Shown: positions 16,781 to 24,672 of the stretch, piece after piece | Numbering within the stretch: the first letter of the stretch is position 1 | Layout of the letters: each line of letters opens with the position of its first letter | Source: Christensenellaceae bacterium | GTDB taxonomy: Bacteria > Bacillota > Clostridia > Christensenellales > UBA1242 | Assembly: GCA_031262595.1 (NCBI GenBank) | Contig: JAISHI010000020.1 | Location: forward strand, 1 to 51,808 | DNA: 51,808 nucleotides | Direction of reading: 5' to 3' | Notes under the pieces: model-generated | Told to the model about the DNA's origin: nothing | The model's input: only the letters and a program-made list of their open reading frames with translations | Databases searched by the model: none | Translations under genes and position numbers: made by a program

Positions 16781-16819
16781 AAACCCTAAAAAACACCGCG
16801 AAGGTGTTTTTTAGGGTTT
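16781..16819 (+). terminator. Strong hairpin terminator
   Basis: AAACCCTAAAAAACACC and its exact complement form a 17-bp stem with a 5-nt loop; Ts lie within the second arm. It can work in both directions. Confidence 0.75.
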
Positions 16820-16900
16820 GACACTTAAGCGGTCTTTGCGTTTTAAATGTTTAACTCACTATTTATAAAATAGGAAAAAAGTGGGGTGGGGAGGGGTAGA

Positions 16901-17800
16901 TTACCGCCCCTCGAAGACTATCCCGCGCGTGCCGGGGCCGGAGTGCGCGCCGACGACGGGGCCAATCCAACTCGAAACGACTAAGTGTTGCTTTTCGGCG
17001 GGAACGGCGGCGGAGATTTTTTCGAGGAAGATTTTAGAATCGATTGTATCGCTGTTTTCGATTATATAAATCGGCATCTCGCTATTTTCGTTCCAATTTT
17101 CTTTAAAAAAGTTAACTAAATATTCGATGCTGCGTTTCGTTCCTTGGCATTTATCTTTTTTCGTGAGTTTTCCTTCCGCATCAACCATTAAAACCGGCTT
17201 AAAATTTAAAATTCCGCCAACGAACGCTGTCGCCGCGCTGATTCTTCCGCCGCGTTTTAAATAACCGAGGTCATCGACAACGAAAATTGTTTGGATTTTG
17301 TGCTTCGTTTCCTCGATAAACTTAACGATTTCCTCGGGCGTTTTCCCGTTTTTAAGCATAACGCCAGCCTCGCGCGCGAGAATGCCTGCGCCGAGCGAGA
17401 TATTTAAAGTATCGACATAATGAACCGTTCGGTCGGGGAATTCTTCTTTTAACTCTTTAAGCGCGATTTTTAGGCTCTCGAAGGTTGCGGAAAGTCCGCT
17501 CGAAAACGCAACATAAAGAATATCCTGTCCGTTTTTAAGGAACGGGCTGAACGTATCTTTATAGTCCTGAACGTTTATCGCTGCCGTCGAAACCTTTTTA
17601 TGCTCGCGCACCGCCTTATAGAACGCGTCGAAACGCGGCTCTTTTTCGTAGTTTATAATATATTCCTCGCCGTCGATATAAACCGGCATGTTTAGGATAT
17701 GGATATCAAATTCCTTTATATCGCTAAGCCTTAAATCGCTGTCCGTATCGCTAAAAAGTACGATTTTTTTATCGTTTTTTATTTCTTTTGTTTTTGCCAT
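16901..17800 (-). CDS. DegV family fatty-acid-binding protein
   Basis: A 299-aa DegV/FakB-type protein that binds a fatty acid, often to present it to a FakA kinase. Seen: the early segment LFSDTDSDLRLSDIKEFDI, KVSTAAINVQDYKDTFSPFL, ILYVAFSSGLSATFESLKIA (TSxxxxxF region and SSGLSxTY-like motif), TLNISLGAGIL, and GRISAATAFVGGILNFKPVL, plus VGAHSGPGTRGIVF at the C-terminus. These match the family closely. It has its own leaderless promoter and is monocistronic. The bound lipid and partner are not known here. Confidence 0.9.
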   Translation of the reverse strand: MAKTKEIKNDKKIVLFSDTDSDLRLSDIKEFDIHILNMPVYIDGEEYIINYEKEPRFDAFYKAVREHKKVSTAAINVQDYKDTFSPFLKNGQDILYVAFSSGLSATFESLKIALKELKEEFPDRTVHYVDTLNISLGAGILAREAGVMLKNGKTPEEIVKFIEETKHKIQTIFVVDDLGYLKRGGRISAATAFVGGILNFKPVLMVDAEGKLTKKDKCQGTKRSIEYLVNFFKENWNENSEMPIYIIENSDTIDSKIFLEKISAAVPAEKQHLVVSSWIGPVVGAHSGPGTRGIVFEGR

Positions 17801-17805
17801 ACTAA

Positions 17806-17834
17806 AAAATAACTCTCGTTTACGATTAAATCAA
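17806..17834 (-). promoter_or_regulatory. degV promoter (leaderless)
   Basis: TTGATT-17 bp-TATTTT on the reverse strand; the -10 ends 5 nt before ATG at 17800. Confidence 0.5.
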
Positions 17835-17977
17835 GCGAAATGCTAACTCTTCATTCTCTTTGACTTTTAATTAAAATAAATTATAATAAGGTTAGTTGCG
17901 AAATAGACAACACCTAACAAGCCAAATTTCTATTTTAATTGGCGAAGTTAAAGTCTATATGGCAAAAGGAGAATAAA

Positions 17978-19096
17978 ATGGAAACTAACAAAATTATTTG
18001 TGGCGATTGCTTTGAGGAATTAAAAAAGATACCAGACGAGAGTATAGATTTAATTTTTGCCGACCCACCGTATTGGATGCGTGTTGAGGGCGTATTAAAC
18101 CGACCGACAGGCACGGAATATGACGGCTGTGATGACGCTTGGGATAATCAATTCCAATCGCTTGACGATTATAAGGACTTCACAAAGAAATATTTGACCG
18201 AGTGTAAACGCATATTGAAACCTAACGGCTCGCTTTGGGTTATTGGTGGTATGCAATGTATTTACACGATTGGGGCGATTATGCAAGATTTGGGCTTATG
18301 GTTCATTAACGATGTTGTGTGGTGGAAAGCAAACCCAACACCCAATTTCAAAGGCACACGACTTAACAACGCTCACGAAACGATTATATGGGCAACAAAA
18401 GGTAAATCGGCACGCTATACATTTAATTACAAGACCGCAAAAGAATTGAACACAGACACGGTATGGACAAAAGAATTTGCACAAGGCATACGCAAACAAA
18501 TGGGGTCGGTGTGGCGAATTGCCGTATGTCAGGGCGAACAAAGATTAAAAAACAAGAACGGCGAGAAATTGCATAACACACAAAAGCCAGAGGACATTTT
18601 ATATCGCATTGTTGCAATTAACTCTAAAATCGGCGATGTGGTGCTTGACCCTTTTGGTGGAACGATGACAACTTGTGCTGTTGCAAAGCGTATGGGGCGT
18701 AAATTCATAGGCATAGACAGCAATAAAGAGTATTGCGAGTATGGACAAAAGCGTGTTGATAGCGTTAAAGAAACTCTCGGCGACATTGAAAACGCAATAT
18801 TTGACGATAAGCCGCCAAAGGTTACTTTCACTGAAATGATTGAGGCAAATTTCTTTAAAGAAGGCGAATATTTATACTATGATAAAAAACCGTATGGAAA
18901 TTTACTTTTAGATGGTAAAATGTATAGAACCGATATGACCACTATGGACATTCATACCGCTATTGCGAAAGTTAAAAACGCAAAAGCGGATAGATTGAAT
19001 GGCTGGGATTATTGGCAAGTCAAGCGAGAGGATAAATTCGTTCCAATCGATGACATAAGACAAAAATACATAAAGGAGATTAAAAACTGTGGATAA
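17978..19096 (+). CDS. DNA adenine methyltransferase, M.HinfI-like
   Basis: N6-adenine methyltransferase (beta-type order) of a type II restriction-modification system. The protein has 372 aa. The catalytic DPPY is at residues 29-32 (LIFADPPYWM). The segments LKPNGSLWVIGG, LNNAHETIIWATKG, HNTQKPEDILYRI and NGWDYW align with remembered M.HinfI (target GANTC), including the C-terminal RAMA-like domain. The SAM-binding motif reads DPFGGTMTT where the family has DPFxGxGTT, so a conserved Gly is Met. The start at 17978 follows aaaggagaataaa. It overlaps the restriction gene by 8 bp. GANTC specificity is inferred. Confidence 0.88.
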   Translation: METNKIICGDCFEELKKIPDESIDLIFADPPYWMRVEGVLNRPTGTEYDGCDDAWDNQFQSLDDYKDFTKKYLTECKRILKPNGSLWVIGGMQCIYTIGAIMQDLGLWFINDVVWWKANPTPNFKGTRLNNAHETIIWATKGKSARYTFNYKTAKELNTDTVWTKEFAQGIRKQMGSVWRIAVCQGEQRLKNKNGEKLHNTQKPEDILYRIVAINSKIGDVVLDPFGGTMTTCAVAKRMGRKFIGIDSNKEYCEYGQKRVDSVKETLGDIENAIFDDKPPKVTFTEMIEANFFKEGEYLYYDKKPYGNLLLDGKMYRTDMTTMDIHTAIAKVKNAKADRLNGWDYWQVKREDKFVPIDDIRQKYIKEIKNCG

Positions 19097-19886
19097 TATC
19101 CAAAAAATTTTAACCGACGCCATTCAAAGCCTTATTGATAATTCGTTAAAGGAAAGCAAGATTGAACATTTACAAAAGAAACACGATGTAAAGGTGCATT
19201 TTATTCCGTATCGTTATCGTGTGTTTAATGGTTTGCTGCAATCTATGAACATTCAATTTGGAAACTTTATCGAAAAAGCTATGCACGAGATTTTAAAGGG
19301 TAATTCTAAACTCGAAATTATAACGAAATATTCAGGCGTTAAGAGTAATAAGTTCTACCTTAGCCGTGCAAGCGAAACTTTAATTGATAACTACATAACA
19401 GATTGTCAAATAAATAATTACAGCGAGCAACAACTTTTAAGTGCGTATTCAAGTCTTGTCCAACAAATCGGGGTAAATGAGCGAAACGATAAATTGCCTG
19501 TGGTAGAGTTCAAACACGATATAGATGTTTTATTCCGCGAGAAAGCAACGGGCGTTTACTATTATACTGAGATCAAATACAACGATGACCACGATACGGG
19601 CAAGTTTGTAGATATTAACCGCAAATTGTTAAAGACTTATGCGTATCTTGTGCGTGAGTTTGGGGCAAATGCAGTTAAACCAATTCTCTTTTATTTTACC
19701 AACAAGAAAATGAAAGGCAATATCTATATTCCTGAAAACGAAGTTATCTATCGTGGCGAGCGTTTCTTCGACCGTTTTACCAATATCAAATACGAAGATG
19801 TAGACGGCTATATGCGAAACATAAGCGAAGACGAAAAGACCAAAAAGATATTCGACGATTTATATACTAAAATTGTTAGGTCATAA
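19089..19886 (+). CDS. Type II restriction endonuclease, HinfI-like
   Basis: A 265-aa protein encoded directly after the methyltransferase, start GTG with aaaggag upstream. A PD-(D/E)xK nuclease core is visible: VVEFKHDIDVLF (D144/D146) and YYTEIKYNDD (E161-x-K163). Size and partner fit the HinfI family, cutting unmethylated G^ANTC. Overlap with the methyltransferase stop couples expression. Low GC and position between two convergently placed core genes (degV, recA) suggest a horizontally acquired pair. The nuclease call rests partly on the context. Confidence 0.78.
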   Translation: MDNIQKILTDAIQSLIDNSLKESKIEHLQKKHDVKVHFIPYRYRVFNGLLQSMNIQFGNFIEKAMHEILKGNSKLEIITKYSGVKSNKFYLSRASETLIDNYITDCQINNYSEQQLLSAYSSLVQQIGVNERNDKLPVVEFKHDIDVLFREKATGVYYYTEIKYNDDHDTGKFVDINRKLLKTYAYLVREFGANAVKPILFYFTNKKMKGNIYIPENEVIYRGERFFDRFTNIKYEDVDGYMRNISEDEKTKKIFDDLYTKIVRS

Positions 19887-19890
19887 AACA

Positions 19891-19920
19891 AAAAGCAGTG
19901 AAACAAAGCTCACTGCTTTT
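19891..19920. terminator. Bidirectional terminator between restriction gene and recA
   Basis: AAAAGCAGTGA/TCACTGCTTTT stem of 11 bp, with T-runs available on both strands. Confidence 0.75.
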
Positions 19921-19933
19921 AAATTTGAATTGC

Positions 19934-20968
19934 TTACTCCTCGCCGCCGACCGCCTCGACGTCGAGTTTACCGCCGGCGATTGTTTGTTTAACTTTTGCG
20001 AGGATTTCTTCGCGCATTTTGTCGTCTTTTTCGAGGAGCGCTTTAACGGCTTCCTTACCTTGACCGATTTTTTCGTCGTTATAAGAGAACCAAGAGCCGC
20101 TCTTTTTAATAATGTCCGCCGCAATCGCAAGGTCTAGGATACAGCCCTCGTTCGAGATGCCTTTACCGAACATAATCTCGAATTCCGCAACCTTAAACGG
20201 CGGCGCGAGTTTGTTTTTCGCAACTTTAACCTTCGTGCGGTTGCCGAGGAATTCGTCGCCTTGCTTAACGCTGCCTATGCGGCGAACGTCGAGCCTAATC
20301 GAGGAATAGAATTTAAGCGCCTTGCCGCCCGGCGTCGTTTCTGGCGATTGCCCGGGCATAAGCGCGCCAACCTTTTCGCGAAGTTGGTTTATAAAAATAA
20401 GCGCGGTTTGGGACTTATTTATAAGCGGCGTTAACTTGCGGAGGGCTTGGCTCATGAGGCGGGCTTGGAGTCCAATATGCGCGTCGCCGATATCGCCGTC
20501 AATCTCGGCTTTCGGGGTTAGGGCAGCGACGGAATCCACAACGATACAGTCAACGCAGCCGGATTCGACGAGTTTTTGAACGATATCGAGGGCTTGTTCG
20601 CCGCTGTCGGGTTGGGAGAGGATAAGTTCCTTAACGTTTACGCCAAGTTTTTCCGCATAAATCGGGTCGAGGGCGTGCTCGGCGTCGATAAACGCGCAAG
20701 TTATGCCCATTTTTTGCGCCTCAGCGATAACGTGGAGCGTGACCGTCGTTTTTCCGCTAGATTCAGGCCCGTAAATTTCCGTAACGCGCCCGCGTGGAAT
20801 ACCGCCGCAACCCAGCGCATAGTCGAGGGTTAAGCAGCCAGTCGGGATTGTTTGTATGTTTGATACGATGGGGCCGTCGCTCATTTTAATGATTGCGCCC
20901 TTTCCATAAACTTTTTCAATTTGCGCAAGCGCAGCCGCCAACGCCTTTTGTCTTTCGATTTCTGCCAT
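19934..20968 (-). CDS. recA: Recombinase A
   Basis: RecA forms filaments on single-stranded DNA, drives strand exchange and triggers LexA self-cleavage. The protein is 344 aa. Walker [10 protein letters not shown], the [12 protein letters not shown] and [14 protein letters not shown] segments, loop L1 [14 protein letters not shown], and L2 [10 protein letters not shown] are all intact, and [17 protein letters not shown] follows. No intein or frameshift. The -10 box TATAAT lies 8 nt upstream of the ATG. I found no clear LexA box in the promoter. Confidence 0.98.
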   Translation of the reverse strand: MAEIERQKALAAALAQIEKVYGKGAIIKMSDGPIVSNIQTIPTGCLTLDYALGCGGIPRGRVTEIYGPESSGKTTVTLHVIAEAQKMGITCAFIDAEHALDPIYAEKLGVNVKELILSQPDSGEQALDIVQKLVESGCVDCIVVDSVAALTPKAEIDGDIGDAHIGLQARLMSQALRKLTPLINKSQTALIFINQLREKVGALMPGQSPETTPGGKALKFYSSIRLDVRRIGSVKQGDEFLGNRTKVKVAKNKLAPPFKVAEFEIMFGKGISNEGCILDLAIAADIIKKSGSWFSYNDEKIGQGKEAVKALLEKDDKMREEILAKVKQTIAGGKLDVEAVGGEE

Positions 20969-20976
20969 AATAAACT

Positions 20977-21005
20977 ATTATAAAGTTAACTAGCGATTTA
21001 AACAA
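20977..21005 (-). promoter_or_regulatory. recA promoter (near-leaderless)
   Basis: TTGTTT-17 bp-TATAAT on the reverse strand; the -10 ends 8 nt before the ATG. Confidence 0.65.
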
Positions 21006-21067
21006 CTTGTTTTTTGAAAGAAAAAAGATTTTAGTGAATAAGTGAAAGAGTGAAGAGTGAAAAAGTT

Positions 21068-21091
21068 AAAAATCGCCCGATGGCGATTTTT
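21068..21091 (-). terminator. Terminator of tRNA-Gln
   Basis: AAAAATCGCC-4 nt-GGCGATTTTT perfect 10-bp stem right after the tRNA CCA end on the reverse strand. Confidence 0.75.
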
Positions 21092-21165
21092 GGCAGGGGC
21101 GGCTGGATTTGAACCAACGAATGCGACAGTCAAAGTGTCGTGCCTTACCGCTTGGCGACGCCCCT
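21091..21165 (-). tRNA. tRNA-Gln (anticodon TTG)
   Basis: On the reverse strand a full cloverleaf: acceptor AGGGGCG/CGCCCCT, D arm GCCAAGCGGTAAGGC, anticodon stem CGACA/TGTCG around loop CTTTGAC (anticodon TTG), and T arm GTTGG/CCAGC with loop TTCAAAT. Discriminator G and CCA are encoded. It sits alone upstream of the recA region. Confidence 0.95.
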
Positions 21166-21227
21166 CTATAACGATAGTTATTGTATACTAAAAAAGTACG
21201 CTTGTAAATAACAAAATTTTGCGAGGG

Positions 21228-21926
21228 TTAACTACACTCAAACTTATAATTTATAGAGCCCCGCGAAATTAAGTCGCCGACTGTTAGGAATTTATAATTT
21301 TTTGCGCTCAGGTCTTTTAAAAGAAGTTCGAGCGCCTTTAAGGTGTTTTTGCCGTTTAAATGCATTAAAATAATATCGCCGTTTGTGATTTCTTTTTTAA
21401 TTGACGAGTAAATGCTATGCGCGGAACGGCTTTGCCAATCATAACTATCGATATTCCATTTAATAGAGGTCAAATTTAACTCGTTTGCGCTTTTTAAAAC
21501 CTTATCCTTATATTCTCCGTAAGGCGAGCGGAAAAGAGTTATCTTTTGGTTTGTCAGTTTTTCTAAAACGCTGACGGATTTAGTTAATTCCTCTTTAATT
21601 TTCTCGGGCGACATGAAGTTCAGTTGCTTATGGGTATAAGCATGGGACGCAATTTCGCCTCCGCGCGCGGCAATTTTTTTAACAAGTTCGGGGTTTTGCT
21701 CTGCCCATTCGCCAATCAAAAAGAACGTCGCCGCTGCATTATACTTATCAAGTATATTAAACAGCGCGTCGACTTGTTCGCCGTCGTCGCAACCGTCATC
21801 GAATGTTAGGGCAATTTCAAACGCGCCATCGTTTGGGTTAACGGAATAAACGGGCGCTACTACGGGGTTTACGACGGGGTTTGCGATAACCGCGCAAAGA
21901 AATAACCCGAGAAAAAATTCTTTCAT
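21228..21926 (-). CDS. Polysaccharide deacetylase (NodB domain)
   Basis: A 232-aa secreted or membrane-anchored deacetylase acting on N-acetylated cell-wall sugars. The N-terminal hydrophobic segment FFLGLFLCAVIANPVVNPVV is a signal or anchor. NodB motifs: LTFDDGCDDGEQ (catalytic and metal Asp), SHAYTHKQL (metal His pair), LFRSPYGEYKDKVL (substrate groove), and ILMHLNGKNTLKALEL (final catalytic His). Such proteins are common in sporulating Firmicutes (PdaA/PdaB type). AGGA lies close to the ATG, and the -10 CATAAT is 6 nt upstream. Confidence 0.9.
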   Translation of the reverse strand: MKEFFLGLFLCAVIANPVVNPVVAPVYSVNPNDGAFEIALTFDDGCDDGEQVDALFNILDKYNAAATFFLIGEWAEQNPELVKKIAARGGEIASHAYTHKQLNFMSPEKIKEELTKSVSVLEKLTNQKITLFRSPYGEYKDKVLKSANELNLTSIKWNIDSYDWQSRSAHSIYSSIKKEITNGDIILMHLNGKNTLKALELLLKDLSAKNYKFLTVGDLISRGSINYKFECS

Positions 21927-22010
21927 TTTCCTATTATGTGTTTTGCTCTTTTTTTTATTTATAAAAGTGATGCCCCGAGAGCATCACTTTTTAATATAGA
22001 CTTTATTTTT

Positions 22011-22484
22011 TTACCCGAGGTGCGTCGTTATCGAAGTTATCGCGAGGTAAAACGTTGCGCCGACGCCTGCGAGCGCTATCGGCAACGAAACCCAGCTAAG
22101 CCAATGGCGGTTGCAAATAAGCGACGCGAACGGCAAGAAGATTCCGTAAATAGCCGCCGCAAATGGCAAGATAAAACAAATTATAGAAGCGCAAAGGATA
22201 AGGATATTCCCGATTCCAATCATAATCGTAAACACGCCGAGATATGTAAAGGCGATTTTAACCAGCGCCACTCCCGCCCACATAGCAGGCCACGCGATAC
22301 CCGCCGCGAGCACAGCCACAACCAGCGCGGTTATCGCGAACCCCTTATAGGTTTTCGCCCTTTCGGGTTCCTCAACTTTCATTCTAAGCGCTTGAACTAT
22401 CGGGAAGTTGTTTATCCTGCGTGCGCGAACTCGATTTTCTTGGCGTCGTTTCAAACCTTTACTTACGGCATTTAAAAAACTCAT
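22011..22484 (-). CDS. Unknown membrane protein, about four helices
   Basis: A 157-aa protein, not recognised. A basic cytoplasmic N-terminus of about 45 residues (RRQENRVRARR) is followed by hydrophobic helices near 48-70, 75-100, 100-120 and 128-152. No catalytic motif was seen. Its promoter is TTGACA-18-TATAGT, 5 nt before ATG, so the message is leaderless. It lies between a deacetylase and a CaCA antiporter, all on the reverse strand, but each has its own promoter. Confidence 0.6.
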   Translation of the reverse strand: MSFLNAVSKGLKRRQENRVRARRINNFPIVQALRMKVEEPERAKTYKGFAITALVVAVLAAGIAWPAMWAGVALVKIAFTYLGVFTIMIGIGNILILCASIICFILPFAAAIYGIFLPFASLICNRHWLSWVSLPIALAGVGATFYLAITSITTHLG

Positions 22485-22489
22485 ATCTA

Positions 22490-22519
22490 ACTATATAAAG
22501 TTAGTTTATAAGATGTCAA
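22490..22519 (-). promoter_or_regulatory. Promoter of the 22011 membrane protein (leaderless)
   Basis: TTGACA-18 bp-TATAGT on the reverse strand, 5 nt before ATG at 22484. Confidence 0.6.
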
Positions 22520-23490
22520 ATAGAATACAAAAATTCTTGGAGGAAAATCCACGCGATATAAATTATGTATAGCCCGAGTAGCGCGAAACCTTGCCAACGT
22601 CGCCCTAATTTTTTCGAGAAACTCGTTGCGATAACCGCGCAAACTAATAATATGAGCGGCATGTCAAAAAACAAAACTTCGCGCGAAATCGCGAACCCGA
22701 GGCCTGTTAGCCCGCCGATTGCGCCGCAAAGCCCTAGAAGCAAGGTCATATTTATAATAGAAGAGCCTAAAATGTTGCCGACGCCGATGCCGCCTTGTTT
22801 TTTTCTTAGACAAGCGATTGCCGTTATGAGTTCCGGCAGTCCCGTTCCCAGCGAAATTAACGACAAACCGAGAAACGATTCGCTTATCGCGAGGAGATGC
22901 GAGATGCGTTCGCCGAAATAAACAATCGCCCAAGCGCCAAGGACGAGAAAGATTTGCCCTATTAAAAAGAATAGGATTATTTTATGTATTTCGCCCTTAT
23001 TTTTCTTTTCTTTAATCGTTTCGGCGAAGTCCGCGGTTTTATTCGCTTGTTTTATCGAAAACGCGAGGTAAACGCCAAAACCAAACATTAAAACGAGCCC
23101 TTCGAGCCAAGAAATATTAAAGTTCGACGAAAATAGCGCGACGACCGCGAAAACCACGACGAAAAATAAAAGTTTCGTTTTATAACCGGCTCCGCTATTC
23201 TTTTTCGCCTCCGCTAAGAAATAAATCCCGAAAACCAGCGCCATATTAAAAATCAAACTGCCGAACGAGTTGCCGACCGCTAAGCCATGGTCGCCGCCAA
23301 TCGCGCCAAACGCCGAAATAAATAATTCAGGCAGGCAAGTCGCGACGGAAACAAAGGTTGCGCCGATAAAAACGTCGTTAAGGCGGGTTATGTTTTTAAG
23401 CCGAATTGCCGTATCAACAAGCAAATTGCTCCCTTTTATGATAAAAAAGAACCCTAAAAAAAACAAAAGCGCGAAAAGAAAAAGCGTCAT
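22516..23490 (-). CDS. Calcium/sodium antiporter (CaCA family, YrbG-like)
   Basis: A 324-aa membrane protein of the cation/calcium exchanger family. Both alpha repeats are visible: alpha-1 GATFVSVATCLPELFISAFG then GNSFGSLIFNMALV, and alpha-2 LSLISLGTGLPELITAIACL then GNILGSSIINMTLL. The acidic residue and Asn/Ser used for ion binding are present in each. About ten helices. The start ATG overlaps a TATAATG string; a TATATA box 8 nt upstream could serve as the -10. The transported ion is inferred from the family. Confidence 0.92.
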   Translation of the reverse strand: MTLFLFALLFFLGFFFIIKGSNLLVDTAIRLKNITRLNDVFIGATFVSVATCLPELFISAFGAIGGDHGLAVGNSFGSLIFNMALVFGIYFLAEAKKNSGAGYKTKLLFFVVVFAVVALFSSNFNISWLEGLVLMFGFGVYLAFSIKQANKTADFAETIKEKKNKGEIHKIILFFLIGQIFLVLGAWAIVYFGERISHLLAISESFLGLSLISLGTGLPELITAIACLRKKQGGIGVGNILGSSIINMTLLLGLCGAIGGLTGLGFAISREVLFFDMPLILLVCAVIATSFSKKLGRRWQGFALLGLYIIYIAWIFLQEFLYSI

Positions 23491-23509
23491 TATAACGATA
23501 TATATGAGG

Positions 23510-23610
23510 GCGCGAAATTTTTCTTTACAAACTATTTTATAGGCAGCGCGGGAAATGCGCGAAAAAGCGCGTAAAAACTCGAAAAAGCGCGAAATTTTTC
23601 TTTACAAACT
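23510..23610 (+). repeat. 24-bp direct repeat in a divergent promoter region
   Basis: Two identical copies beginning gcgcgaaatttttctttaca (23510-23533 and 23587-23610), with GCGCGAAAAAGCGCG-like strings between. The second copy provides the -35 (TTTACA) of the 23638 gene. Confidence 0.75.
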
Positions 23611-23630
23611 TATTTATAAATTGATAATTT
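23601..23630 (+). promoter_or_regulatory. Promoter of the 23638 gene (leaderless)
   Basis: TTTACA-18 bp-TAATTT, 7 nt before the ATG. Confidence 0.5.
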
Positions 23631-23637
23631 AAAAGCG

Positions 23638-24672
23638 ATGACTTCTTTCGGGGAAAAGGTTCGAAAGGCTTGGTTTAGCGTTCTCGCGCTGTTTGAATAT
23701 AAGCGCGTAAAAATCGCTTGTATTCTTTTCGTTGCGCTTATAGCGGGCGGAATAACGCTACTCATAACGCTGAATAACTCGCAAGGCGACGTTGCGAGCG
23801 CGCAAAGCGACAAAACCGTTTATGAAACTATCCCGCCGTCTACGCCAAAGGCAGAAGCCCCGAAATTACCTGATAGATTCGTAAAAGACAGCGATTTCGA
23901 CAAACCAATACAACTAAAAGTCGGCGACGAACCGCTCCAATCATATGAGTTTACGAATTTAACTAACAGCCAATTTATTGAATACGGCGTTAAAATAGCA
24001 ATTTCAAATCCCTCTGTTTTAATCGCATATATAACGGAAGTAGGCGTTGCGAAAAAAGAGGCTTATGTTTTTGAGGCAATCGGCGTCGGCGCAACGGAGT
24101 TAACGCTTTCTTGCAAAACGCTAAAATCGAAAGATACTCCCGTTGTTTTAGTTTTTAATATAACCGTTATCGACGACGCGCCGACCGACCCAACCGAACC
24201 CGTTAACCCTACCCCAACCGACCCGACTAACCCGACCGACCCAAGCGACCCGACCGACCCCGACGAACAGGCCGACCCGACTGAACCGACTGATCCAATA
24301 ACCCCAGACCCGATTGAACCAACTGAGTCCACTGACCCGACTGACCCGACTGACCCAACCCCACCAACCGAACCAACAACTCCTACGCCCGACCCAATAA
24401 CCCACGAAAACGGGATACACGCAACGCTCGAAACCCTCACGAACGCCGTAAGGATAACCCTAACTTTTTATTACGACGACGAGTTAGTTGCTGTCGATTT
24501 TGGCGCGCCGACAGTTTCATGCGAAAGAGGCGACGTCAACATATCGCAAGATGACAACGAGTTTATTATTTCTTGGGTTGGCGATATCGGGGATTTCACG
24601 ATTTGGTTCGAAATAGAGTATAACGGCGAAGTCTTTAAAGAACTTATTTGCGCCCATGATTTTAGTCTATAA
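23638..24672 (+). CDS. Membrane-anchored surface protein with Pro/Thr/Asp repeat linker
   Basis: A 344-aa protein, function unknown. A short cytoplasmic segment and one membrane helix (about 26-46, IACILFVALIAGGITLLITL) place the rest outside. Residues about 70-180 look like a beta-sandwich. A low-complexity linker of about 80 residues (183-260) repeats TDPTEPTDP-like units, typical of cell-wall-spanning stalks, and a small C-terminal domain of about 80 residues follows. No LPXTG. It ends overlapping the last 11 bp of convergent spoIIE. The promoter is leaderless. Confidence 0.75.
   Translation: MTSFGEKVRKAWFSVLALFEYKRVKIACILFVALIAGGITLLITLNNSQGDVASAQSDKTVYETIPPSTPKAEAPKLPDRFVKDSDFDKPIQLKVGDEPLQSYEFTNLTNSQFIEYGVKIAISNPSVLIAYITEVGVAKKEAYVFEAIGVGATELTLSCKTLKSKDTPVVLVFNITVIDDAPTDPTEPVNPTPTDPTNPTDPSDPTDPDEQADPTEPTDPITPDPIEPTESTDPTDPTDPTPPTEPTTPTPDPITHENGIHATLETLTNAVRITLTFYYDDELVAVDFGAPTVSCERGDVNISQDDNEFIISWVGDIGDFTIWFEIEYNGEVFKELICAHDFSL

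Noticed and set aside
21936-22475. 179-codon forward frame opposite the small membrane protein
   Set aside because: Highly basic Arg-rich translation typical of antisense frames; the reverse frame has a membrane pattern and promoter.
24063-24440. Reverse-strand Gly/Val/Ser-rich frames
   Set aside because: Mirror of the Pro/Thr/Asp repeat linker of the forward surface protein.
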